A stretch of 10,571 nt of DNA from JASFTV01 sp050050615 (GTDB taxonomy: Bacteria; Desulfobacterota; DSM-4660; Desulfatiglandales; HGW-15), in the NCBI GenBank assembly GCA_050050615.1, contig JASFTV010000101.1:1-10571 (forward strand), given 5' to 3'. A program made the translations under genes and the position numbers. The notes beneath the pieces were generated by a model. That model did no database searches. It saw nothing but the letters and a program-made list of their open reading frames with translations, and was not told where the DNA came from. This document shows positions 1-6,344 of this stretch, one piece after another (position 1 is the first letter of the stretch; each line of letters begins with the position of its first letter).

Positions 1-19
1 CAGATTTCTCCCCCCGGTT

Positions 20-173
20 GAGGCTGTGCCGCAATACCTCAAAACCGTCATTCCGGACGAGCCAACCGAAGGTGGGCGAGATCCGGAATCCAGAAGACGC
101 AAATGATATCAACACATTCTGGATCCCCCGCCACCAAAGTGTGGCGGGGGATGACAGATTAAGACACAGCCTC
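20..173. repeat. Nested palindromic repeat element (MITE/REP-like)
   Basis: Several inverted pairs are nested around one region. The outer arms are GAGGCTGTG (20-28) and CACAGCCTC (165-173). Inside them lie GTCAT (47-51) and ATGAC (151-155). There are also two local hairpins: ATTCCGGA (50-57) with TCCGGAAT (82-89), and a perfect 12-base stem ATCCCCCGCCAC (123-134) with 141-152 around the 6-base loop CAAAGT. The GTCATTCCGG and GGATCC-CCCGCC wording resembles palindromic repeats scattered between genes in many proteobacteria; this is from memory, not a search. No ORF is credible here. It lies downstream of the CoA ligase gene, so the GC-rich stem could also help end or protect that transcript, but no T-tract follows. 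Confidence 0.6.
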
Positions 174-252
174 TGAGGGGCGGGTTCAGGGTGTTGAGAT
201 ATTTGTAAAGCCAGTACAGGGACTTGGTTGCGTAATTCCCTGTTGTGATTCC

Positions 253-356
253 GATGTGTCCTTGCGAGCGAAGTGAAACAATCTCTTTGAGGAAGCGCAT
301 ATTGTATAGAAAGTGTTACATCGAGATTGCTTCGTCGCCTGTGGCTCCTCGCAGTG
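253..356. repeat. Imperfect inverted repeat, CTTGCGAGCGAAG type
   Basis: The left arm (253-285) contains CTTGCGAGCGAAG and ends in CAATCTC. The right arm (323-356) starts GAGATTG, continues TTCGTCG and ends with CTCCTCGCAGTGA. The arms pair imperfectly around about 37 bases of AT-richer sequence. This wording matches a short palindromic repeat often seen between genes of unrelated bacteria (GCGAGGAGCGAAGCGACGAAGCAATC-like), recognised from memory. It ends about 35 bases past the stop of the CoA ligase gene and may fold in that transcript's 3' end. Together with the neighbouring element it accounts for most of the gene-free stretch at 1-390. Confidence 0.6.
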
Positions 357-390
357 ACCGTTTTCATGCGCCCGTTTCTGCAATTTGGGA

Positions 391-1725
391 CTAATGGACT
401 TTTCTCAAGTCCTTGAACCGCTTTGCCTTGACGTCGTACCTCGGGAGCGTTCCATAATCATGGAACTCCAAGTTATAGCCCAAATTGGTTTTCAACCTTA
501 ACTGATCCTTGAGTTCGGCCTCTATGCGCTGACGCTCCCCCTGCCGGCCTTTTACGATCTCAATCTTGAGCGTGATTCGATCAATGTCTCCAACCTTGTC
601 AACCACCACTTCGAACTCATCACCGAGGCCGTCAATACCGCGCACCACCTCCTCAATAGCCGGGGGCGAAAGGAGCACGCCTTTTACTTTGGTAATGTCG
701 TCCGCCCTCCCGATGACTCCCCCTTTGATCAATCTGAAAGTGCGTCCGCAAGGACATGGATCTGCGGCCCACTCAATCACGTCTTTTGAGTCAAAGCGGA
801 CGCAGGGCTGCGCCAGACGATCAAGGGCTGTAATGATCATTTTTCCTCTCCGGCCAGGCCCTTGGATGTACTCACCGGTGCCCGGGTCTTGGATTTCTAC
901 GAGGAAAAAGGCTTCATTAACATGAAGTCCTCCTGGCTGAGCCTCGCACTCAAAACACCAGGCACCTATCTCAGTGGCGCCGGCATGGTCGTAAACCTTG
1001 GCGCCCCATGCCTCCTCCATGCGCTTCTTGGTTGTTGGTATGCTGGCACCCGGTTCACCTGCACAGGTAATTTTGTTGATGGTTAGTGATGCGGGGTCAA
1101 TGCCCAATTTGTTCCTGGCTGTATCCGCCATGCCCAGGACATAGGTCGGCGTCGCCATCATGGCGGTGCAATTCAATTCCTGAATCTTGAGAATTCTGGC
1201 CTGGGTGTCCAGAACGCCGCCGGGAACCACTTCAGCCCCGATCTTCTCGGCCGCATAATGGCCGGCCCAGAAGGCGACGAAAATGTTATAGCCGAAAGGG
1301 ATAAAGACGCGATCCGTGGGCCGGTAACCCTGAGCCCAGAGGATAAAAGACCAGCTTTCGGCCCACCACTCCCAGTCCTGCCAGGTATCCGGCTGGTAGA
1401 CGGGTTGGCCAGTGGTACCGCTTGTTTGGCGGAATTCGCTCACTTCCTCCAGAGGCACGCAGAGGGCCTCGCCGTATGGAAAGGGTTCTTTGCGCTGGAT
1501 GTCCCTCATCATGGATTTTTCTACAGTAGGGACACGCCTGATATCTTCCAAAGAGCGGATGGCATCTGGTTTGATACCCGCTTTGTCATAGAGAGATCTG
1601 TGAAATGTTGAGTGATCATAAGCCCATTGAAATATCTTTTTGAACTTCTTGAGCTGAAGAGTCTGAGTGCTTTCGCGAGGAAGCGTTTCAAGGAGAGGAT
1701 TCCAGTATTTCTGTTCTCCAATCAT
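391..1725 (-). CDS. Phenylacetate-CoA ligase family protein (acyl/aryl-CoA synthetase)
   Basis: A 444-residue adenylate-forming enzyme of the PaaK type, expected to activate a carboxylic acid with ATP and transfer it to CoA in the cytoplasm. The ATP-binding loop is TSGTTGQP at residues 101-108. The second core motif is DHAGATEIG at 246-254, where PaaK enzymes usually have a YG.TE form. The acid and lid region follows: VRFDSKD (309-315), PCPCGRT (323-329), then GRADDITKVKG (339-349). The C-terminal domain is complete, and the length is normal for PaaK (about 430-445). AAGGAG lies 5 bases before the ATG. It is the last gene of the TRAP operon, 82 bases after dctM, which suggests it acts on the imported substrate. 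The exact acid cannot be read from the sequence; phenylacetate, another aromatic acid or a short acyl acid are all possible. Older annotations of this family as coenzyme F390 synthetase are a less likely alternative. Confidence 0.85.
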   Translation of the reverse strand: MIGEQKYWNPLLETLPRESTQTLQLKKFKKIFQWAYDHSTFHRSLYDKAGIKPDAIRSLEDIRRVPTVEKSMMRDIQRKEPFPYGEALCVPLEEVSEFRQTSGTTGQPVYQPDTWQDWEWWAESWSFILWAQGYRPTDRVFIPFGYNIFVAFWAGHYAAEKIGAEVVPGGVLDTQARILKIQELNCTAMMATPTYVLGMADTARNKLGIDPASLTINKITCAGEPGASIPTTKKRMEEAWGAKVYDHAGATEIGAWCFECEAQPGGLHVNEAFFLVEIQDPGTGEYIQGPGRRGKMIITALDRLAQPCVRFDSKDVIEWAADPCPCGRTFRLIKGGVIGRADDITKVKGVLLSPPAIEEVVRGIDGLGDEFEVVVDKVGDIDRITLKIEIVKGRQGERQRIEAELKDQLRLKTNLGYNLEFHDYGTLPRYDVKAKRFKDLRKVH

Positions 1726-1807
1726 AGAAGCTCCTTATGCGGCATCATTAAGCGTGATTTTATGCGTTCTTTTAGCCCTGGACCGAATAACCGGCAAGGA
1801 AGAGTCA

Positions 1808-3124
1808 CTAATACATGAGATTCGGCAAATAGAGAATGATCGTGGGAAAAAATATAAGAATAATGATACCGGCAATTACTGCGAGCAGAAAGGGAAAGAT
1901 GCCTTTAAATATCGATTCTAAGGGAATCTCACCAATGACTCGCCTGGCCACCCCGAAAACGACATACACATTGATCCCGACGGGCGGTGTGATAACGCCC
2001 ATTTCGGTGACCATCACGATGATAACGCCAAACCAGATGGGATCATAACCAAGGCTTACCACGATCAGAGGATAAAAGATGGGGACCGTAAGGGTCACAA
2101 ATGCCAGGGCGTCCATGAAACAGCCGCCCAAGAAGTAGATAAGGATGACTATGGCCAGTATGGCCACCCGGGGCAATTCAAAGCCGCCAACCCATGACGC
2201 GATATCAAAAGGGATCCTGGTGACCGCAAGGAACTTCCCAAAGATGACGGCTCCGGCAATAAGCATCATCACCATACAGGAGGTGGTGAGGGTCTCATAA
2301 AGGGAGGTCACGAAACCCTTCCAGGTAAGCTGCCGCCTGAGTAAAGAGACCGCAAGAACACCAATGGATCCCACTGCCGCGGCCTCTGTCGGTGTAAAGA
2401 ACCCAAAGAATAGACCACCCATGACCAGAATAAAAACAGCCAAGGTCTCAGATAGCCCGAACAGGGATCGGATTTTTTGTATCCAGGTAAAACCCTCTCC
2501 CCGGGGACCCTGCTCCGGAGCCAGGGTGCATAGGATATATATAGCGATAACAAAAAGGATGGTGACGAGGATAGCAGGAAAGATCCCTGCAACAAACAAC
2601 GCCCCGATAGACTGTTCCGTCAGGACCCCATAGACGATGAGTACGACGCTTGGGGGCATGATCATGCCGAGGCCGCCTCCGGATGCCACGCAGCCAGCAG
2701 CCAGTTCGTCGGCATAGTTGTAACGTTTCATTTCAGGGAGGCCCACCGTGGCCATGGTGGCGGCAGTGGCCGGGCTTGATCCACAAACCGCTCCAAAGGC
2801 CGTACAAGCGGACACCGTAGCCATGGCCAGTCCGCCCCGTGTACTGCCCAGGTACCTATACCCCGTGTCATAAAGCCTGCGGCTAATACCGCTGTTAAAG
2901 GCCAACTGGCCCATCAGGATAAAAAGCGGGATCGTTGTTAAGCCATAGAAGGAGAACGTATCGTAGAGATTTCTGGAAAGAAGAGCAAGACCCGCATGGC
3001 CCGAAACCATGACAGTAAAGCCCAAATAGCCCATCATCGCCATGACATAAGCCACAGGCATTCGTGACAAGAAGACGGTGATCATGATGATGATGCCGAT
3101 GATGCCGATCGTTGTGGGACTCAT
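1808..3124 (-). CDS. dctM: TRAP transporter large permease subunit (DctM)
   Basis: A 438-residue, very hydrophobic inner-membrane protein with about a dozen predicted membrane segments along its whole length. This is the ion-coupled translocation subunit of a tripartite ATP-independent periplasmic transporter. The family signature is clear at residues 108-166: TAFGAVCGSSPATAATMATV, then GLPEM, and LGMIMPPSVVLIVYG. The length is typical (about 425-440). Its ATG overlaps the dctQ stop as ATGA, so the two are probably translationally coupled; GGAAGG lies 10 bases upstream. With DctP and DctQ it would import an organic anion using the sodium or proton gradient. The substrate is set mainly by DctP and is unknown here. 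Confidence 0.95.
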   Translation of the reverse strand: MSPTTIGIIGIIIMITVFLSRMPVAYVMAMMGYLGFTVMVSGHAGLALLSRNLYDTFSFYGLTTIPLFILMGQLAFNSGISRRLYDTGYRYLGSTRGGLAMATVSACTAFGAVCGSSPATAATMATVGLPEMKRYNYADELAAGCVASGGGLGMIMPPSVVLIVYGVLTEQSIGALFVAGIFPAILVTILFVIAIYILCTLAPEQGPRGEGFTWIQKIRSLFGLSETLAVFILVMGGLFFGFFTPTEAAAVGSIGVLAVSLLRRQLTWKGFVTSLYETLTTSCMVMMLIAGAVIFGKFLAVTRIPFDIASWVGGFELPRVAILAIVILIYFLGGCFMDALAFVTLTVPIFYPLIVVSLGYDPIWFGVIIVMVTEMGVITPPVGINVYVVFGVARRVIGEIPLESIFKGIFPFLLAVIAGIIILIFFPTIILYLPNLMY

Positions 3125-3606
3125 TTGCTCGTTACCTTCCTGATGTCATCGATGATGTCGTGAAGGATAACGAACGTGAAAATCAAGAGACAGAAACCGG
3201 TTGCGTAGATGATGTAATGTGTAGGGAGTGCCAGGTTCATGGAAACTTCGCCTGAAGCTTGCATGGTATGGGCATAAGTCGTCATTCGCCATGTGACAAT
3301 GGCAAAGAGGCCCAAACTGAGAATGCCCGTGCAAATGTCAACTATCTTTTGGGTCTTTTCAGAAAGAAGGCGAACCAGGATTTCGACGCCAACGTGGCCC
3401 TTAATCTTGTGTGTATAAGGCAGCGCCATGGCAACAGCCAGTGTGGCCATGAAGGTGACAATTTCCCTTGAACCGAAAAGAGGATGGCGGAACAGTCGAC
3501 CAACCACATCAGCGAAGGTTAAGAAGGCCATGCCTGCCAAGCAAAAGGCGCCGGCCACCTTCAGCTTATCCGAAATCCAATCTATCGCTCTCCAGAATGA
3601 ACCCAC
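3121..3606 (-). CDS. dctQ: TRAP transporter small permease subunit (DctQ)
   Basis: A 161-residue membrane protein with four hydrophobic segments near residues 16-36, 47-65, 88-106 and 131-150, the usual plan of DctQ. Family features include FADVVGRLF after the first segment, FGSREIVTF before the second, and the YTHKIKGHVGVEIL stretch at 64-77. It forms the membrane part of the transporter with DctM. The start is GTG (complement of 3604-3606), supported by GAAGGAG 4 bases upstream; no ATG gives a better N-terminus. The stop overlaps the dctM start by 4 bases. dctP ends 75 bases upstream, and that gap contains a perfect palindrome. Confidence 0.9.
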   Translation of the reverse strand: MGSFWRAIDWISDKLKVAGAFCLAGMAFLTFADVVGRLFRHPLFGSREIVTFMATLAVAMALPYTHKIKGHVGVEILVRLLSEKTQKIVDICTGILSLGLFAIVTWRMTTYAHTMQASGEVSMNLALPTHYIIYATGFCLLIFTFVILHDIIDDIRKVTSK

Positions 3607-3639
3607 CGTTCTCCTTCTTTACCTGAGCCACATGAAACA

Positions 3640-3662
3640 GGGGTCAGCTTTAAGCTGACCCC
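3640..3662. repeat. Perfect 23-base palindrome between dctP and dctQ
   Basis: GGGGTCAGCTT (3640-3650) pairs exactly with AAGCTGACCCC (3652-3662), with one T between. In the dctP-dctQ transcript it would form a strong hairpin about 20 bases after the dctP stop and about 33 bases before the dctQ start. It lacks a T-run on the minus strand, so it is not a classic terminator. A hairpin here could protect the dctP message from 3' decay, favouring binding protein over the permeases; this role is inference. It could also be a copy of a dispersed REP-type repeat. Confidence 0.7.
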
Positions 3663-3681
3663 ACAGACGTGACTCAAGAAA

Positions 3682-4710
3682 CTACTTCTGATATTTATCC
3701 AGTGTAGCGTTGACGAAATCGACGATCTCCTGAGCGTTCGCAAAACCCTTTTTCTTCATCTTGGCTACGTAGTCATCCGCGATGGGGGCAACGGCAGCTT
3801 TCCATCGAGCGGCTTCATCCTTCTCAATGCCTATGACCGTGCCGCCTATGCTCAGAAAGTACTTGATACCTTCCGTATCGCTGGAATCCCAGGCCTCTCC
3901 GTGTTTTATGATCCATTCCTCATTAATCTCATTGATGACGTTTTGAAGATCCTTGGGAATTGAATTCCACTTGTCTTTGTTCATGACAACAAAGAATGAG
4001 GTGGTATAAGCGGCAGTAAAGGCAGAGGTGCAATACTTGGTGACTTCACCCATTTTCCAGCCTTTGTTCACTTCCCATGGATAGACAGCGCCTTCAACCA
4101 CGCCCTTTTGAAGGCTCTGATAAAGCTCCGGCATGGGCATGGGTACTGGTGTTGCTCCCAGGGCCTTTAAAACCAAGGCGCTTGTTCCATGGCCCCTCAT
4201 CTTCATACCTTTCAGGTCTTCAAGGTTTCTCACCGGTTTGTCTTTGGTATGAACAAGGCCCGGACCGTGTGCGTGGAGGTACATGACTCTGGTATCCATG
4301 AGCTCCTTTGGCATGAACTTCCTGTAGACAGCGTTGACCACCTGTGTGGCCGCCTTTCCACTCATGTATCCGAGGGGCAGATCTACGGCTGACATGACCG
4401 GGAATCGGCCCCTGGTATAGGCCAAAACGGAGAAGCCCAAATCGGATAGCCCGGTCACAACACCGTCATAACATTGTCTGGCCTTTGTCAAAGTCTGGCC
4501 TGGATAGTATTCCACATAAATTTTCCCGTCGGTGCGTTTTTCAACTTCTTTACACCAGGCTTCGGCCAGTTTGCTCTGGATGTGGGTCGGGGGGAAGAAA
4601 TTACTGTAGGTCAGCTTGATGGGTGCTGCTTCGGCCTTAAGGGTTCCCATGGTTACGAATGCGACTCCGATGCATATGACAACAAACAACAAAAACACCT
4701 TTTTATTCAT
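3682..4710 (-). CDS. dctP: TRAP transporter periplasmic substrate-binding protein (DctP)
   Basis: A 342-residue secreted solute-binding protein. The N-terminus is a signal peptide: MNKK, a hydrophobic stretch at 5-22, and a likely signal peptidase I site after AEA near residue 28. The mature protein shows the DctP fold: LTYSNFFPPTH at 33-43, the central LEDLKGMKMRGHG at 163-175 with the conserved substrate-contacting arginine at 172, and PMPELYQSLQKGVVEGAV at 192-209. It binds a carboxylate in the periplasm and delivers it to DctQM. The start has an excellent AAGGAGG 8 bases upstream. It is the first gene of the operon with dctQ, dctM and a CoA ligase, so the ligand is plausibly an acid that is then CoA-activated. 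Binding specificity cannot be read directly. Confidence 0.93.
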   Translation of the reverse strand: MNKKVFLLFVVICIGVAFVTMGTLKAEAAPIKLTYSNFFPPTHIQSKLAEAWCKEVEKRTDGKIYVEYYPGQTLTKARQCYDGVVTGLSDLGFSVLAYTRGRFPVMSAVDLPLGYMSGKAATQVVNAVYRKFMPKELMDTRVMYLHAHGPGLVHTKDKPVRNLEDLKGMKMRGHGTSALVLKALGATPVPMPMPELYQSLQKGVVEGAVYPWEVNKGWKMGEVTKYCTSAFTAAYTTSFFVVMNKDKWNSIPKDLQNVINEINEEWIIKHGEAWDSSDTEGIKYFLSIGGTVIGIEKDEAARWKAAVAPIADDYVAKMKKKGFANAQEIVDFVNATLDKYQK

Positions 4711-4846
4711 TTGGATATCCTCCTTGGTAAGAATTGGAACAAAAACCTTCTAAAACCCTAAGCCCAAGAATCTCCTTTTTCACCTCCCTTCCATGGTTTG
4801 TGAGAGCGCATGTTGAGAATCCTGAGGACAAATTCGAGGCCGACAA

Positions 4847-4898
4847 ATAACTATAATCTAGCTACAATATAACTATCGGCAAAATCTAAGCCTGTCAA
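4847..4898 (-). promoter_or_regulatory. Candidate dctP operon promoter with direct repeats
   Basis: On the minus strand an exact TTGACA (4898-4893) heads an AT-rich stretch running toward dctP. No good -10 sits at 17 bases (TAGTTA); TATATT (4871-4866) is 21 bases away, so the core promoter is uncertain. The same stretch carries ATAACTAT twice on the plus strand (4847-4854 and 4869-4876), 22 bases apart start to start, about two helical turns, each preceded by ACAA. This spacing suits a dimeric regulator binding on one face of the DNA. The leader to the dctP start would be roughly 150 bases. Confidence 0.35.
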
Positions 4899-5220
4899 GG
4901 AAAAACTAAGCAATTGATTTTCTATACCAAAAACACTTATAAAGCAAGGAAAACCCAATATGCCATCATTCCAACATTCCATGACTCGAATTGTGACCTG
5001 CCCGCCATCGCGAGGCGGGCGGGGCGAAGCGAACCAAGTTCAATCATACAAAAACATAAGGATAGGAATGGAGTTCTGTGATCTAAGTTGCCAATATGCA
5101 CGATGGCCCAAGGAAGAAGCCTCGGATGGCTCCAGAAGTTGCCGTACCTTTCAGGCCATCTTTTGCAAGCAGAAGAATCGTCTTGTCCACAAGAATGCGC
5201 CTTGTCCGGGCAAGGTAAAG

Positions 5221-5301
5221 ATTCACCACAGAGGCTCGGAGCACACAGAGATTTAGCTCTTTTTGCTTTCCCCGCAAGGCTGGGCGGAAAGCAGAAAGGG
5301 C
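5221..5301. repeat. CACCACAGAGG repeat with adjoining hairpin
   Basis: TTCACCACAGAGGCTCGGAG followed by CACACAGAG (5222-5250) matches a phrase common in intergenic repeats of many environmental bacteria (CACCACAGAGGCACAGAG-like), recognised from memory. Next to it GCTCTTTTTGCTTTCC (5256-5271) pairs with GGAAAGCAGAAAGGGC (5286-5301) with two mismatches in sixteen, around a 14-base loop. The result is a probable non-coding mobile or REP-like sequence. Confidence 0.5.
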
Positions 5302-5334
5302 TATACACCTGGTGGAGCGTTTTCTTGTTCATAT

Positions 5335-5490
5335 GTCATTTCGACCCCTTGGAGCGCCTCAGGGCCTGCTCTGCCTCTGGCCCTGAGTTCATCGATGGGA
5401 GCCTGCCGAAGGGGTAAACTCCGGGAAAATCTTGGTAACCCATTGGCATTATAGGATTTGTCCCCCCGTTTGCACGGGGGTCGAAATGAC
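5335..5490. repeat. 156-bp element with perfect 14-base terminal inverted repeats
   Basis: GTCATTTCGACCCC (5335-5348) is the exact reverse complement of GGGGTCGAAATGAC (5477-5490). Inside are two hairpins: CTCAGGGCC (5358-5366) with GGCCCTGAG (5379-5387), a perfect 9-base stem, and CCCCCG (5463-5468) with CGGGGG (5475-5480). There is no coding capacity, and no clear target-site duplication at the edges. Size and structure suit a non-autonomous miniature inverted-repeat element. It sits 31 bases past the purH stop, so its right-hand hairpin may lie in the purH 3' end. Confidence 0.65.
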
Positions 5491-5521
5491 GGTATTGCCA
5501 CGGTACTTAGGAAATGCTCTA

Positions 5522-6118
5522 CTAGAGTTCCACTTTCTCCAAATATCGAGTAATGGCGCCATCATACTCATGGGTCAGTCGAAAGACCTTCTTGGCGAGC
5601 CGGAATCGAGTCTTCAGAGACGTTGAGCCCCCTGATTCCTCCATCTCCTCGAGGACCGCGGCGTAGTCAACGGGGTCCACGATAACCGTCACGTCATCAT
5701 AGTTCTTTGCTGCGGAGCGAAGCATGGTGGGACCGCCGATATCGATATTTTCCATCGCCTCCTCGAGGGTTACCCCCTCCTTCGCCACCGTCTTCTCGAA
5801 CTGGTAGAGATTAACCACGATAAGGTCAATGTTTTCAATGCGATGTTCTTTCATCATCCTGACATGTTCCGGGTTATCCCGCATGCCAAGCAGGCCCCCG
5901 TGGACTTTGGGATGAAGCGTCTTTACGCGACCATCCAGCATTTCGGGAAATCCTGTGTATTCGGAGATGTCCATGACGGAAATTTCCGCGTCTCTGAGGG
6001 CCTTTGCCGTGCCTCCTGTGGATAGGATCTGAACACCAAAATTGGAAAGTGATTTGGCGAACCCAACCACCCCGGTCTTATCCGTCACACTGATAATAGC
6101 TCTCTCAATCTTCTTCAT
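5522..6118 (-). CDS. purH: IMP cyclohydrolase, stand-alone (PurH N-terminal domain)
   Basis: A 198-residue protein equal to the MGS-like cyclohydrolase half of PurH, which closes the second purine ring (FAICAR to IMP) as the last step of de novo IMP synthesis. Motifs in order: ISVTDKTG (9-16), STGGTAK (33-39), TGFPEMLDGRVKTLHPKVHGG (55-75), VVNLYQF (101-107, where most PurH have NLYPF), and NIDIGGPTMLRSAAKNY (124-140). Lys66, Tyr105, Asp126 and Lys138 match the residues described as catalytic in animal PurH. Usual PurH is about 520 residues with a C-terminal AICAR transformylase; here the protein stops right at the domain end, and no transformylase sequence follows. I chose the ATG at 6118 because GGGAGG lies 7 bases upstream; the ATG at 6145 has no clear ribosome site and adds an unusual tail. 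A separate transformylase must be encoded elsewhere. Confidence 0.9.
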   Translation of the reverse strand: MKKIERAIISVTDKTGVVGFAKSLSNFGVQILSTGGTAKALRDAEISVMDISEYTGFPEMLDGRVKTLHPKVHGGLLGMRDNPEHVRMMKEHRIENIDLIVVNLYQFEKTVAKEGVTLEEAMENIDIGGPTMLRSAAKNYDDVTVIVDPVDYAAVLEEMEESGGSTSLKTRFRLAKKVFRLTHEYDGAITRYLEKVEL

Positions 6119-6165
6119 CTCTTTGCCTCCCGAGTCAATTTTCATTGGTTTCCATGGACGGACAA

Positions 6166-6193
6166 TCTATAATCAAATGCCATTTTTTATCAA
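6166..6193 (-). promoter_or_regulatory. Candidate purH promoter
   Basis: On the minus strand TTGATA (6193-6188), 16 bases, then TATAGA (6171-6166). This gives 5/6 and 4/6 matches to the sigma-70 boxes. Transcription would begin near 6159, leaving about 40 bases to the purH start at 6118 and only about 14 to the alternative start at 6145, which supports the shorter protein. Confidence 0.4.
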
Positions 6194-6278
6194 GGGAAGA
6201 GTTGCAAGCGATTTTAATTGATGAAGCGCTTCAAGGGATGTTATGAGAAGAGGCGACCGGCACATCTGGTGATCTAAA

Positions 6279-6307
6279 TTGAGCCAACCCGATTGACCGG
6301 ATAAGAT
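6279..6307 (+). promoter_or_regulatory. Candidate waaA promoter
   Basis: TTGAGC (6279-6284), a 17-base spacer, then TAAGAT (6302-6307), each 4/6 to consensus. Transcription would start near 6314, after the possible TTG start at 6309 and about 30 bases before the ATG at 6345, so it favours the ATG. The match is weak. Confidence 0.25.
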
Positions 6308-6344
6308 CTTGGCGTTCCAGGAGACTCGTCTTATTATCAAGACT

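Larger units (their letters stand above)
4899..5521. other. Gene-free stretch with repeats between dctP promoter and purH
   Basis: No credible gene lies here; short open frames show no recognisable domains and run through repeats. Contents include a short GC hairpin, GCCCGCC (5000-5006) with GGCGGGC (5014-5020), the 5221-5301 repeat and the 5335-5490 element, each listed or described separately. The stretch around 4958-4985 (CATCATTCCAACATTCC) and GCGGGGCGAAGCGAAC at 5019-5034 also read like intergenic repeat wording. The remainder, about 5035-5210, shows nothing I can identify. Confidence 0.6.

Noticed and set aside
1..390. CRISPR-like repeats at the left end
   Set aside because: The repeats are inverted pairs of different sequence, not regularly spaced direct repeats, and no cas gene is present.
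566..1611. Plus-strand open frames antisense to the CoA ligase (566-925, 862-1086, 1258-1611)
   Set aside because: They overlap a clearly real gene, have no recognisable domains and low-complexity composition; they are mirror frames.
4960..5454. Open frames in the intergenic repeat cluster on both strands (for example 4960-5256, 5088-5417, 4937-5332)
   Set aside because: They run through inverted repeats, lack clear ribosome sites and show no protein-like pattern.
5377..5521. Decayed AICAR transformylase domain downstream of the cyclohydrolase stop
   Set aside because: No frame shows the transformylase motifs such as RYGENPHQ; the sequence is taken up by the inverted-repeat element.
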